From assembly GCA_016713245.1 (NCBI GenBank), contig JADJPM010000001.1, forward strand, positions 1,922,001 to 1,986,000: a stretch of DNA of 64,000 nt. The letters run 5' to 3'. The notes under the pieces were generated by a model. That model was not told the origin of the DNA. It saw only the letters and a program-made list of their open reading frames with translations, and searched no databases. How positions within the stretch are numbered: position 1 is the stretch's first letter; every line of letters starts with the position of its first letter. Source of the DNA: Verrucomicrobiaceae bacterium. GTDB lineage: Bacteria; Verrucomicrobiota; Verrucomicrobiia; Verrucomicrobiales; Verrucomicrobiaceae. The position numbers were made by a program, and so were the translations under genes. Below are positions 1 through 6,844 of the stretch, one piece after another.

Positions 1-378
1 CGGGTGCGCTTCGACGGGCGCTCGGCCTTCAAGACCTGGTGGTTCGGCGTGATCCGGCTCACGGCGCTGGAGGAGCATCGGCGGGCTCGGTTTCGCGAGT
101 CGCTGCTCGGGAAGCTGCTCGCCAGCTTCACCGAGGAGCATCATCCCTCGCCCTCCCGGCAGATCGAGCGGGACGAGCAGGCGGCGCGGCTGCGGGCGGC
201 GCTGGAAAAACTGCCCGCGAGGCAGGCCGAGACGCTGCACCTTGTTTTTTACCAGGATTTGACGCTCAACGAGGCCTCGCAGGTCATGCGAGTGAGCCTC
301 GGCTCCGTGCGTCAGCATTACGAACGCGGCAAAGCGCGGCTCCGCGAGTTGCTGCAAACCTCCCCCGGCCATGAATGA
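1..378 (+). CDS. ECF-type RNA polymerase sigma factor (5' end outside window)
   Basis: The frame is open from the first base of the window, so the gene starts upstream and only the last ~125 residues are visible. The first residues (GRSAFKTWW) look like the end of sigma region 2. The C-terminal half is a sigma-70 region 4: LPARQAETLHLVF leads into a helix-turn-helix (LNEASQVMRVSLGSVRQHYERG) that would contact the -35 element. The stop overlaps the next start by 8 bp, and a small single-span membrane protein and an LTxxQ periplasmic protein follow, the usual arrangement of an envelope-stress sigma factor with its membrane-bound partner. The family call is firm; the stimulus is unknown. Confidence 0.88.
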   Translation, partial: RVRFDGRSAFKTWWFGVIRLTALEEHRRARFRESLLGKLLASFTEEHHPSPSRQIERDEQAARLRAALEKLPARQAETLHLVFYQDLTLNEASQVMRVSLGSVRQHYERGKARLRELLQTSPGHE

Positions 379-670
379 CGACCTGAAACCCCTCTTCGAC
401 CATTTGCGCGAGTCCGAACGCCCTGCCGCATCGGCCTGGCATCCGCGATTTTTGCGTGTACCCGCCGCCGAACCTCGCTGGGCACCGCGAATCGCCTTCG
501 CGGCCGTTTTGGCCTGCGGAGCAGCTTTTTGGCTCCTGCCGCAGCAAAAGCCCCGTTTGGCTGATTTTCCGCCGCTGCTCGATTCGGAGCCTCGCGAGCT
601 GTTTGCGAGCCTCGATGCGCCTTCGACTGATTTTCTCCTTCCAACCCATCTGACCATTCAACTGCCATGA
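371..670 (+). CDS. Small single-span membrane protein, possible anti-sigma partner
   Basis: A 99-residue protein with a charged N-terminus (MNDDLKPLFDHLRESERP), one hydrophobic segment at about residues 38-56 (IAFAAVLACGAAFWLLP) and a short outer tail. It starts inside the sigma-factor gene (8-bp overlap) and its stop overlaps the next start as ATGA, so the three genes are probably translated together. Position and topology fit a minimal anti-sigma factor or membrane regulator, but no zinc-binding anti-sigma motif is visible. The function is inferred from context only. Confidence 0.6.
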   Translation: MNDDLKPLFDHLRESERPAASAWHPRFLRVPAAEPRWAPRIAFAAVLACGAAFWLLPQQKPRLADFPPLLDSEPRELFASLDAPSTDFLLPTHLTIQLP

Positions 671-1509
671 AACACCTCGCCCTCACTCTCATCCTGACCG
701 CCGCCACGGCCTTTGCCGCTCCTGAAGACCTGCTCAAAGCAGGCCTGCTCAGCCCGGAGATCATTCAGAAAATCAAACCGGAGCTCGAACTCACCGCCGA
801 GCAGGAATCCAAGATGACTGCCATCGTCAGCGAGGCTCGCGAGAAGGGCTCCTCCGTCGAATCCGCCTTCAAAGAGCAGCAAAAGACGCTGCATCAGATG
901 CTGCGTGAACCTTCCACCACGGCGGATGCTGCCAGCGCCGTGCTCACGAAGGTGCTGGCCTCCGAGGGGGAGGTGAAGCACCTCCAGCTCCGCACCCTCA
1001 TCGCCCTGCGTGATGTGCTCACGCCAGAGCAGCAAAAGAAAGCGGCGAAGCTGAGCCTCTCCAAGGCGGTGCTCCAATCCTCCGATCTCGAAGCGAGCGT
1101 CAAAGCCAAAGCCAACAAACTCCGCGCCGCCGTCGATGCGCTCGGCGAAAAGCCCACCGAGGCCATGGCCTATCGCGGTGAGGAAATCGAAACGATGATC
1201 AAAAACGGCGACTGGACCTCCGCTGATGCCGCATTGGACTCTCTGATCAAAGACTCCGGCGTGAACGAACCCGAGGAAGCCAGTGCCGCGCCTGATTTTT
1301 CCACCTTCGAGCCGGGCGATACGAATCTCGACGCGCTGCAATCCCGCTTTGAAACCGTCAAAGAGCGGGCGCAGGAGATCATCTCCATCCCCGTGATGCG
1401 CCGCATGCTGAAGGCGAAGGAAGCCTTTGAAACCGCCAAAGCCGCGCAGGACGCGGAAGCTGTCGGTCGCATCCTCACCTTCGCGGAGAAGGAGCTCGAT
1501 AAGAAGTAA
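667..1509 (+). CDS. Exported LTxxQ (Spy/CpxP-like) periplasmic protein
   Basis: A 280-residue protein with a clear signal peptide (MKHLALTLILTAATAFA, cleavage before AP). The mature part is almost entirely helical and charged and holds two LTxxQ motifs, LTAEQ near residue 42 and LTPEQ near residue 119, the signature of the Spy/CpxP family of periplasmic chaperone-like stress sensors. It is longer than typical Spy/CpxP (~160 residues) and appears to have a second helical half. It is coupled by ATGA to the gene before it and is the last gene of the sigma-factor operon. A role in envelope stress sensing is inferred from the motif and operon. Confidence 0.7.
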   Translation: MKHLALTLILTAATAFAAPEDLLKAGLLSPEIIQKIKPELELTAEQESKMTAIVSEAREKGSSVESAFKEQQKTLHQMLREPSTTADAASAVLTKVLASEGEVKHLQLRTLIALRDVLTPEQQKKAAKLSLSKAVLQSSDLEASVKAKANKLRAAVDALGEKPTEAMAYRGEEIETMIKNGDWTSADAALDSLIKDSGVNEPEEASAAPDFSTFEPGDTNLDALQSRFETVKERAQEIISIPVMRRMLKAKEAFETAKAAQDAEAVGRILTFAEKELDKK

Positions 1510-1515
1510 GCCGCG

Positions 1516-2175
1516 TCAAGGCGCCAGCCGCTCTAGCGTCCACGAACCATTTTCAGCACGCTCATACTGGAAGCGGTCGTGCAGGCGGTGCGGGCCGCCC
1601 TGCCAGAATTCGATGGTGCGCGGCTTCACGCGAAAACCTCCCCAGAAAGACGGCAGTGGCACTTCGCCGGCGTTGAATTTCTCCTTCAGCTTCGCCCATT
1701 CCATCTCCAGCAGTTTACGCGAAGAGATCGCCTGGCTTTGTCGCGAGGCCCAGGCGGCGATCTGGCTTTCGCGAGGGCGGGTGAGGAAGTATTTCAGCGT
1801 CTCCGTCATCGAAACCCGCTCCGCCGTGCCGGTCACGATCACCTGCCGCTCCAGCGCCAGCCAGGGAAACAGCAGCGACACCTCTGGATTCACCGCGATA
1901 TGCGCCGCCTTGCGGCTTTCAAGGTTGGTGAAAAACACAAAGCCTCGCGCATCGAGCGACTTCAGCAGCACCGTCCGCACCAGCGGCCGACCTTCCGCAT
2001 CGGCAGTAGCCAACGTCATGGCATTCGGCTCGATGAGCTTGGCCTCCACCGCCTCCGCCAACCATCGCTCGAATTGCGTGATCGGGTTCGCATGCAGCGA
2101 ATCACGCGAAAGCCGGTCCATCGTGTAATGGCGGCGCATGTCGGCGAGGGCGTCGGAAGTGTCAGCGGGAGTCAT
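1516..2175 (-). CDS. pdxH: Pyridoxamine 5'-phosphate oxidase
   Basis: A 219-residue FMN enzyme of full family length that oxidises pyridoxamine- or pyridoxine-5'-phosphate to pyridoxal phosphate, the last step of vitamin B6 salvage and synthesis. Family landmarks occur in order: MTLATADAEGRPLVRTVLLK, FFTNLESRKA, LLFPWLALERQV, an ASRQSQAISSR segment, and the C-terminal FWGGFRVKP...FWQGGPHRLHDRF ending in ERLAP. It converges on the LTxxQ gene with only 6 bp between stops. On its own strand it lies 56 bp downstream of the YHS-haemoglobin gene and may be cotranscribed with it. Confidence 0.95.
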   Translation of the reverse strand: MTPADTSDALADMRRHYTMDRLSRDSLHANPITQFERWLAEAVEAKLIEPNAMTLATADAEGRPLVRTVLLKSLDARGFVFFTNLESRKAAHIAVNPEVSLLFPWLALERQVIVTGTAERVSMTETLKYFLTRPRESQIAAWASRQSQAISSRKLLEMEWAKLKEKFNAGEVPLPSFWGGFRVKPRTIEFWQGGPHRLHDRFQYERAENGSWTLERLAP

Positions 2176-2231
2176 GTGAGCATCTTCGCAAGCAGTCAGG
2201 ACATGGCAAACACCCTCGCCGAATCAAAGCA

Positions 2232-2822
2232 TCACTTCTTCGGACGGCCGAGCACGTCATCCTTCGTGGAGACGGCGATAGCAACGACCTGGTCGATGAG
2301 CTCCTGCTTCACTTTGAAGTCCTTCAGCGTGCCCACCAGATTCTCCGCGATGGCGTTGAAGTGCTCCTCGGTGAGGCCCATGCCCTCGTGCGCCTTGCGC
2401 ATGTCTTTGCCGGTCCATGGCAGCGGACCACCAAAGGCGAACGACAGGAACTCCTTCTGTTTCCGGCGCTGCTTGTCCATGCTCACGTCGGCAAAGAAAT
2501 CCTTCACACGCTTGTCAGCGAGCACCTTCACATAGAATGCGTCCACCACGGCGTCGATCGCCGCCTTGCCGCCGAGTTTTTGATACAGGCTGTCCTCGCG
2601 GGCCTTCAGCCACTTCGTTTTGCACGCCGCTTTGGCAAAGGACCACTTGCGACCTTCATAATCGGCACTGATCGCCGGATCGATGGGCTTCCCGCTGATG
2701 GGGCAGACGGTGTTTGAGGCCGACTCGGAGGCGACAGCAGCTGGATCAGCAGCGAGCGCGGCATTCACGAGGAGGGTCATCACGGCGGTGATGGTAGCGA
2801 GGGAGGTGAGGATGAGTTTCAT
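2232..2822 (-). CDS. Exported YHS-like/group I truncated haemoglobin fusion
   Basis: A 196-residue protein with a signal peptide (residues 1-24, ending ALAA). A short YHS-like module follows (residues ~38-72: CPISGKPIDP, with Cys40 and Cys67 as possible metal ligands), then a group I truncated globin (residues ~77-190). The globin begins SLYQKLGGKAAIDAVVDAFY and keeps the FGGP...WTGKDMRKAHEGMG segment and the EEHF proximal-histidine motif (His154). Cytoplasmic truncated globins detoxify nitric oxide or bind oxygen; here the signal peptide places the haem domain outside the cytoplasm. It is divergent from the group III globin/nnrS pair, and both starts have an AAGTTGCAC repeat nearby. Globin call firm, YHS call moderate. 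Confidence 0.82.
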   Translation of the reverse strand: MKLILTSLATITAVMTLLVNAALAADPAAVASESASNTVCPISGKPIDPAISADYEGRKWSFAKAACKTKWLKAREDSLYQKLGGKAAIDAVVDAFYVKVLADKRVKDFFADVSMDKQRRKQKEFLSFAFGGPLPWTGKDMRKAHEGMGLTEEHFNAIAENLVGTLKDFKVKQELIDQVVAIAVSTKDDVLGRPKK

Positions 2823-2838
2823 TGTTGGACTCTCTCAT

Positions 2839-2970
2839 AAGTTGCACGAGTGATGCATCAATGCGCCGATCCTGCGCAGCGATGCGCGGTGTTTGCGTCG
2901 CCAATTCGAGCACACAACCCCGCAGGAAGGGTGGAGTGACAGAATCCGTCAAAGTTGCACAGTGCGTGCA
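2839..2970. promoter_or_regulatory. Divergent promoter region with repeated AAGTTGCAC motif
   Basis: The 147-bp gap between the two divergent globin genes holds AAGTTGCAC twice in the same orientation, at 2839-2847 (17 bp before the exported globin start) and 2952-2960 (10 bp before the group III globin start). The first is followed by the perfect palindrome TGATGCATCA (2851-2860). The second forms an inverted repeat TGCAC-AGTGC-GTGCA (2956-2970) that runs into the start codon. The arrangement suggests one regulator binding near both starts. NO-responsive Rrf2-type (NsrR-like) control is a guess from gene content; the exact NsrR consensus is not present. Confidence 0.4.
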
Positions 2971-3428
2971 TGTTTGAATCCAAACCCGACATCCAAGGCC
3001 GCGCCGAGATCGAGACGCTCGTGAACACCTTTTACGATCGCGTGCGCGGCGACGAAGTGCTCGGTCACATCTTCGACAAAGTGGCGCAGACGAACTGGAA
3101 CACGCATCTGCCAAAGATGTATGCCTTCTGGGAAACGGTGCTCTTCCGCACTGGCGGCTTCACCGGCAATCCTATCGCCGCGCATGCGAAGCTCGTGCCA
3201 CTCACCGACATGGGCCGCGACAAGTTTGATCACTGGTTGAAGCTGTTCCGCACCACCGTGGATGATCTCTTTGCTGGCGAGCGTGCCGAACACATCAAAA
3301 ACTGCGCCGCCGACATGGCGAATGTCATTTACAGCAAGATCAACGCCGTGCCCGATCCGCGATTCGATCCCGCGAACCTCACGCCGGAACAACGGGAGAG
3401 GTATTCACGTTACAAGGCCGCCTCATGA
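2970..3428 (+). CDS. Group III truncated haemoglobin
   Basis: A 152-residue globin. The ATG at 2970 is preferred over an in-frame TTG at 2955. Family features are IETLVNTFYDRVRGDEVLGHIFD at the N-terminus, HLPKMYAFWETVLFRTGGF in the middle, and MGRDKFDHWLKLF, where His88 is the likely proximal haem ligand. Group III truncated haemoglobins are cytoplasmic and are linked in several bacteria to nitric-oxide or nitrosative stress. The stop overlaps the nnrS start as ATGA, so the two proteins are translationally coupled, which supports an NO-related role here. Confidence 0.88.
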   Translation: MFESKPDIQGRAEIETLVNTFYDRVRGDEVLGHIFDKVAQTNWNTHLPKMYAFWETVLFRTGGFTGNPIAAHAKLVPLTDMGRDKFDHWLKLFRTTVDDLFAGERAEHIKNCAADMANVIYSKINAVPDPRFDPANLTPEQRERYSRYKAAS

Positions 3429-4612
3429 GCTTCCCCGCCTGCAAACACAAGAAGCACAAAGCCCAAGGTCCGCGTCGAAACGGGCTGCGCTGGCTCGCGT
3501 CGGAGCCGTACCGCGTGTTCTTTGCCAGCGGCGCTTTGTGGAGTGTGATCGGCGTGTCCTTGTGGCCGTTGTTTTATGCGCAGCAGTTGGCGTTCTATCC
3601 GAACGTCATTCATGCGCGGCTCATGATCGAGGCGTTTGGCGGTGCCTTCGTCGTCGGCTTCCTCGGCACCGCAGGACCACGCATGGCCACAGCACCGAAA
3701 CTGACGCCGCTGGAGCTTCTTTGGCTCTTCGGGTTGCATCTCGCCTGCGGCGTGAGCCATCTCATGCAACGACTCGCGAGGGGCGATGCCTTCTTCATCG
3801 CCTTGCTGGGCTCGTTGATGCTCTGCCTGATCATCCGCGTGCTGCGCTTTCGCCAAGAAGCGCCGCCGCCGCAGATGCTGCTGGCGCTGACAGGCCTCGG
3901 CTGCGGCATCGCCGGTGCGGCACTGATGCACACGGAGATGGATCTGGCGCGGTTTCGACTCGCCGGGCTGCTGCTCTATCAAGGACTGCTGCTGCCGCCG
4001 GTGCTCGGCATCGGCTCGTTTGTGTTTCCGCGCATGCTCGGTGGAGATTTTGGCGATCCAAAAACCGCGGCGCAGAGCCAAGCGAAGCTCCTGCGAGCCA
4101 TCGCGGCAGCCGTTTTGCTCGTGGGCAGCTTTTTCCTCGAAGCGCATGGCCTGGTGGCCGTCGGGTATGCAATGCGAGCGATCGTGGCGACCGGTTATCT
4201 TCTCATTGAGGTGCGCTGGAGGCCACGACAGGCTGGTTCACTCACCACGGGCTTGTTTTGGGCCCTGGCGATGGGTTGGCTCGGCCTCGTGCTCTCGCCG
4301 TTTCACTACCTGCAACATGTCTCCATCGAGCATCTGCTTTACATCGGCGGTTTTGGCATGCTGATGCTCATCGTCGGCTCCCGCGTGCTTTTTGGCCACA
4401 GCGGCGATCTGGAAGGCTTTTTCGCCCAATCGAAGTGGGTGCGCCTTTTGATCTTCCTCGGCATCCTCACCGCCACCACTCGTGCCACACCCGCCTGGGT
4501 GCCTTCGACGACGGTTTCCCATCACATCTACGCCGCCTGGACCTGGGGCCTGCTGAGTCTGCTCTGGCTCGTATGGCACCGGAAACGCTTCGTGAAGCGG
4601 GAGGGGGAGTAG
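3425..4612 (+). CDS. nnrS: NnrS family haem-copper membrane protein
   Basis: A 395-residue polytopic membrane protein with about 12 hydrophobic segments. Recognisable NnrS features are the start LASEPYRVFFASGALWSVIG, the HARLMIEAFGGAFVVGFLGTAGPRM segment (first His after transmembrane helix 2), the GIGSFVFPRMLGG region and the HLLYIGGFGMLMLIVGSRVLFGHSG segment near the C-terminus, where histidines probably bind haem and copper. NnrS is known to relieve nitrosative stress and is usually controlled by NO-sensing regulators. It is coupled to the group III globin by ATGA. Two palindromes begin at its stop codon. Confidence 0.9.
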   Translation: MSFPACKHKKHKAQGPRRNGLRWLASEPYRVFFASGALWSVIGVSLWPLFYAQQLAFYPNVIHARLMIEAFGGAFVVGFLGTAGPRMATAPKLTPLELLWLFGLHLACGVSHLMQRLARGDAFFIALLGSLMLCLIIRVLRFRQEAPPPQMLLALTGLGCGIAGAALMHTEMDLARFRLAGLLLYQGLLLPPVLGIGSFVFPRMLGGDFGDPKTAAQSQAKLLRAIAAAVLLVGSFFLEAHGLVAVGYAMRAIVATGYLLIEVRWRPRQAGSLTTGLFWALAMGWLGLVLSPFHYLQHVSIEHLLYIGGFGMLMLIVGSRVLFGHSGDLEGFFAQSKWVRLLIFLGILTATTRATPAWVPSTTVSHHIYAAWTWGLLSLLWLVWHRKRFVKREGE

Positions 4613-4680
4613 CTTCGGTTGGCAACCGAAGCCTGATTCGACTGGCAGTCGAATCTACTCGAAGGCGAATTGGCGACTCT
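4612..4680. repeat. Tandem short palindromes with GGC loops after nnrS
   Basis: Two perfect stem-loops follow the nnrS stop: 4612-4632 (GCTTCGGTT-GGC-AACCGAAGC) and 4635-4655 (GATTCGACT-GGC-AGTCGAATC). Each has a 9-bp stem and the same GGC loop but a different stem sequence. A weaker pair (TCGAAG/CTTCGA) follows around 4659-4684. No U-tract follows, so these are not typical terminators. The shared loop with compensatory stems suggests a REP-like or mobile palindromic unit that could also end the nnrS transcript. From about 4690 to 4944 I see no gene or other clear feature. Confidence 0.6.
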
Positions 4681-4944
4681 TCGATCAAAGCGTTGGCAAG
4701 CGTGGTGGGGAGTTCTCTTGGTAACAACAATTCCAGCCCCAATCGCGGCACTAGGCGGATAGGAATGGGGGCGGATTTGATGACGAACGAGACAACTGTG
4801 AACACGGCGGCCAACGCACCTCTCATCTCAGAATTTTTAAACTTTGGACTTTGAATTGGCTTAGCTTTTGCCCCCCGTGATCAGGCCATTGCTCCAGATG
4901 AGATTTTCTTGGAACATCCCACCAGCACGGAGCAGATTCAATCC

Positions 4945-5355
4945 ATGAATATTTGGTCCGCTCTTGCCACCACTATGCCAGCCGATGAAGGAGGCGGGGA
5001 CATGTTTTGGGTCCTTCTGCTCGCCATCCCATTCCTCATCGGATGCCACTTGCTCAAACTGCTGCGCAACCATGTGCGAAGCACCAGTGAGCTTGATCTC
5101 AATGTCTGGTATGCTCACACCGCGAGAGCCTGTTGCTGGATCATTCCTGCCTTCCTCGCAGGGCGCTGCTCAGTCCATCCAGATGCCAACCACGGTGGCA
5201 TGTGGAATTTCATGACTGGAGCAATGCTCATGCTGTGGGTAATTATGTTGAGCGTCGCGAGCCACCTGCCAACGGAAAAGGACGCCATTGACCCTCCGCG
5301 CTCCAAATTTGCCGTGCCGGACGATCTTCCGCCAGTGAGCGATGAAGAACTTTAG
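4945..5355 (+). CDS. Small three-span membrane protein, function unknown
   Basis: A 136-residue protein starting at ATG 4945; an in-frame start at 4909 is possible but less likely. Three hydrophobic segments are visible: FWVLLLAIPFLIGCHLL, RACCWIIPAFLAG and GAMLMLWVIMLSVASHL, followed by an acidic tail (DDLPPVSDEEL). I do not recognise a family. Its stop codon TAG (5353-5355) is made of two bases of target-site duplication plus the first base of the IS element. Removing the IS and one duplication copy restores CTT-TAA, so the protein length is unchanged by the insertion. It lies between nnrS and a radical SAM gene on the same strand. Confidence 0.55.
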   Translation: MNIWSALATTMPADEGGGDMFWVLLLAIPFLIGCHLLKLLRNHVRSTSELDLNVWYAHTARACCWIIPAFLAGRCSVHPDANHGGMWNFMTGAMLMLWVIMLSVASHLPTEKDAIDPPRSKFAVPDDLPPVSDEEL

Positions 5356-5367
5356 GGCACCTCTGGA
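5355..5367 (+). repeat. Left terminal inverted repeat of the IS5 element
   Basis: GGGCACCTCTGGA, identical to the reverse complement of 6642-6654. It is preceded by the TTTA target duplication at 5351-5354. Confidence 0.9.
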
Positions 5368-5541
5368 TAGGGGGTGCATTTTTGCAAGCGGCTCCAGGAA
5401 CTGAAAAAACGGCGTTTTTACCCGCCTTTCTCCTCGTGCGATGGTGCACGAGCCATGCCTCAGCGGGCTTTTGAGTGGGGTTTGAGGCTCGTTTTGTCTT
5501 CTTTTTGCCCGTTCTACGGCGCTTACGGCGCTCTGCCCGTC

Positions 5542-6582
5542 TCAACGGGCCAAGCAGGCATAGCGATCCATGTTGTAAACCAGATTGCTGAGGTGGTTGT
5601 GCTGTGTGGCTCGTTTCAACCCGATGCTCCGACACCAGTCGGCCCCCATCTGCGCCATCCTCGCGAAGATGTGCTCCACCCTCACTCGCATCCGGCTGAT
5701 CGTGTGGTTGGTCTGCTGCTCTTTTTCACTCAGCGCATGGCCCCGCGTCGCTTTGCGCATGAGGAACTCCTCGGCGTTGAGCTTGATGAGATGCGCTTCG
5801 TGCTCGGCGCTGTGGTAGGCGCTGTCGGCGAGCACGGCTTGGTCTTTCTCATCGAGGAGTTCTTCAAAGACCTGGCTGTCATGCAGATGCGCAGGTGTGG
5901 TGGTGGCTTTGATGATGAGCTTGGTTTTCAAGTCGGCTTTCACATGGTTCTTCCAGCCGTAGTGGGCCTCGTTGTTTTTCTTCGTCCAACGCGCTTCGCT
6001 ATCCTTCTGCCGACCCACGGCTGGGTTGGTGTCGAACTCCTCGGGCCGCCCGCCCTCTTTGATGCTCTGGTTTTGCTCGCGGCTGTTTCGCTGGCGCGGG
6101 GCTTCGGTGAAGCTGGCGTCGATGATGCTGCCTTCACGGGCGATGTAGCCTTGAGCTTCGAGCTGGAGGTTGAAGGCATCGAAGAGCTTGCGACTGCCCT
6201 CGCGTCCACTTTCTTCGAGACGCTGCTTGAAGTCCCAGATCGTCTTGGCGTCGGGGATAACATCGCCGATGCGCAGGCCGAGGAAGCTTTTAAAGCTCGT
6301 GCGGTCAAAGATTTGCTCCTCGGTGGCGTCGTCGCTGAGCCCGTGGAACTTTTGCAGCACGAGCACCTTGAGCATGAGCACGGGGTCGAAGGGTGGCTTG
6401 CCGCCTTTGCGCCAGTCGCGGGTGGCGTAGCCGGTGAGTTCTTCGAGCAGCGGGCGGAAGCTCTCCCAAGGGATAAGCTCGCGTAGCTTGAGGATGCCGG
6501 TGGTCTTGGCCGCGACGGCCTGCTCGTGTTCGATGGCGCTGAAAAGCCCTCCTCCTCGCTGGGTCTTGCGGTAGTGATTCAT
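5542..6582 (-). CDS. IS5-family transposase
   Basis: A 346-residue transposase of full length. It opens with the DUF772-type N-terminal region (WRKGGKPPFDPVLMLKVLVLQ, then LSDDATEEQIFDRTSFKSFLGL), followed by the DDE nuclease core: GSIIDASFTEAP carries the first Asp, VLADSAYHS the second, and the C-terminal RVRVEHIFARM stretch the Glu. The sequence HYGWKNHVKADLKTKLI between them is typical of the IS5 group. No frameshift or stop is seen. The enzyme cuts and joins the 13-bp ends of its own element. Confidence 0.93.
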   Translation of the reverse strand: MNHYRKTQRGGGLFSAIEHEQAVAAKTTGILKLRELIPWESFRPLLEELTGYATRDWRKGGKPPFDPVLMLKVLVLQKFHGLSDDATEEQIFDRTSFKSFLGLRIGDVIPDAKTIWDFKQRLEESGREGSRKLFDAFNLQLEAQGYIAREGSIIDASFTEAPRQRNSREQNQSIKEGGRPEEFDTNPAVGRQKDSEARWTKKNNEAHYGWKNHVKADLKTKLIIKATTTPAHLHDSQVFEELLDEKDQAVLADSAYHSAEHEAHLIKLNAEEFLMRKATRGHALSEKEQQTNHTISRMRVRVEHIFARMAQMGADWCRSIGLKRATQHNHLSNLVYNMDRYACLAR

Positions 6583-6641
6583 GCCCTTCTACATGGCTTA
6601 TCAATGCGCCCGGCGAAAGCTTCTCCTGGGGAAATGAGGTT

Positions 6642-6654
6642 TCCAGAGGTGCCC
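6642..6654 (-). repeat. Right terminal inverted repeat of the IS5 element
   Basis: TCCAGAGGTGCCC, an exact inverted copy of the left end. It is followed by the second TTTA duplication at 6655-6658. The 190 bp from here to the radical SAM gene hold no gene; a promoter is expected but no clear -35/-10 pair was identified. Confidence 0.9.
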
Positions 6655-6844
6655 TTTAATTTTTGACGTCGGCTGGTGTTCCGTGAAACGGTCTTGTTTC
6701 TAGTACATCGCTCGTGGGCCATCGTAAGTGAAGGTGGTTGTCCATTGATGGAAATATACAGACCTTGGTCCCAGCCAACAAGATCGGCACAGCCTTCGGC
6801 AGGGGGTGGCGGAGCGTTTAGCGGGGTTTGGCGTTTGTTGAGGC

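Larger units (their letters stand above)
5355..6654. mobile_element. IS5-family insertion sequence, complete (1300 bp)
   Basis: The element is bounded by a perfect 13-bp inverted repeat (GGGCACCTCTGGA at 5355-5367, its complement at 6642-6654) and by a 4-bp direct repeat TTTA on each side (5351-5354 and 6655-6658). Four-base duplications fit the IS5 family. It carries one intact transposase gene on the minus strand. Intact ends, intact gene and a matching duplication indicate a recent, probably still mobile copy. An A5CG-CGT5 palindrome near 5404-5419 lies downstream of the transposase and may be a terminator. Confidence 0.93.

Noticed and set aside
4690..4944. Possible gene between nnrS and the small membrane protein
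   Set aside because: The open frames there (198 residues at 4258-4854 and 119 residues at 4467-4826) overlap nnrS in other frames and read through palindromes, with no recognisable protein features.
5374..6486. 370-residue plus-strand frame across the IS5 element
   Set aside because: It is antisense to an intact transposase with a full DDE core and shows no protein features.
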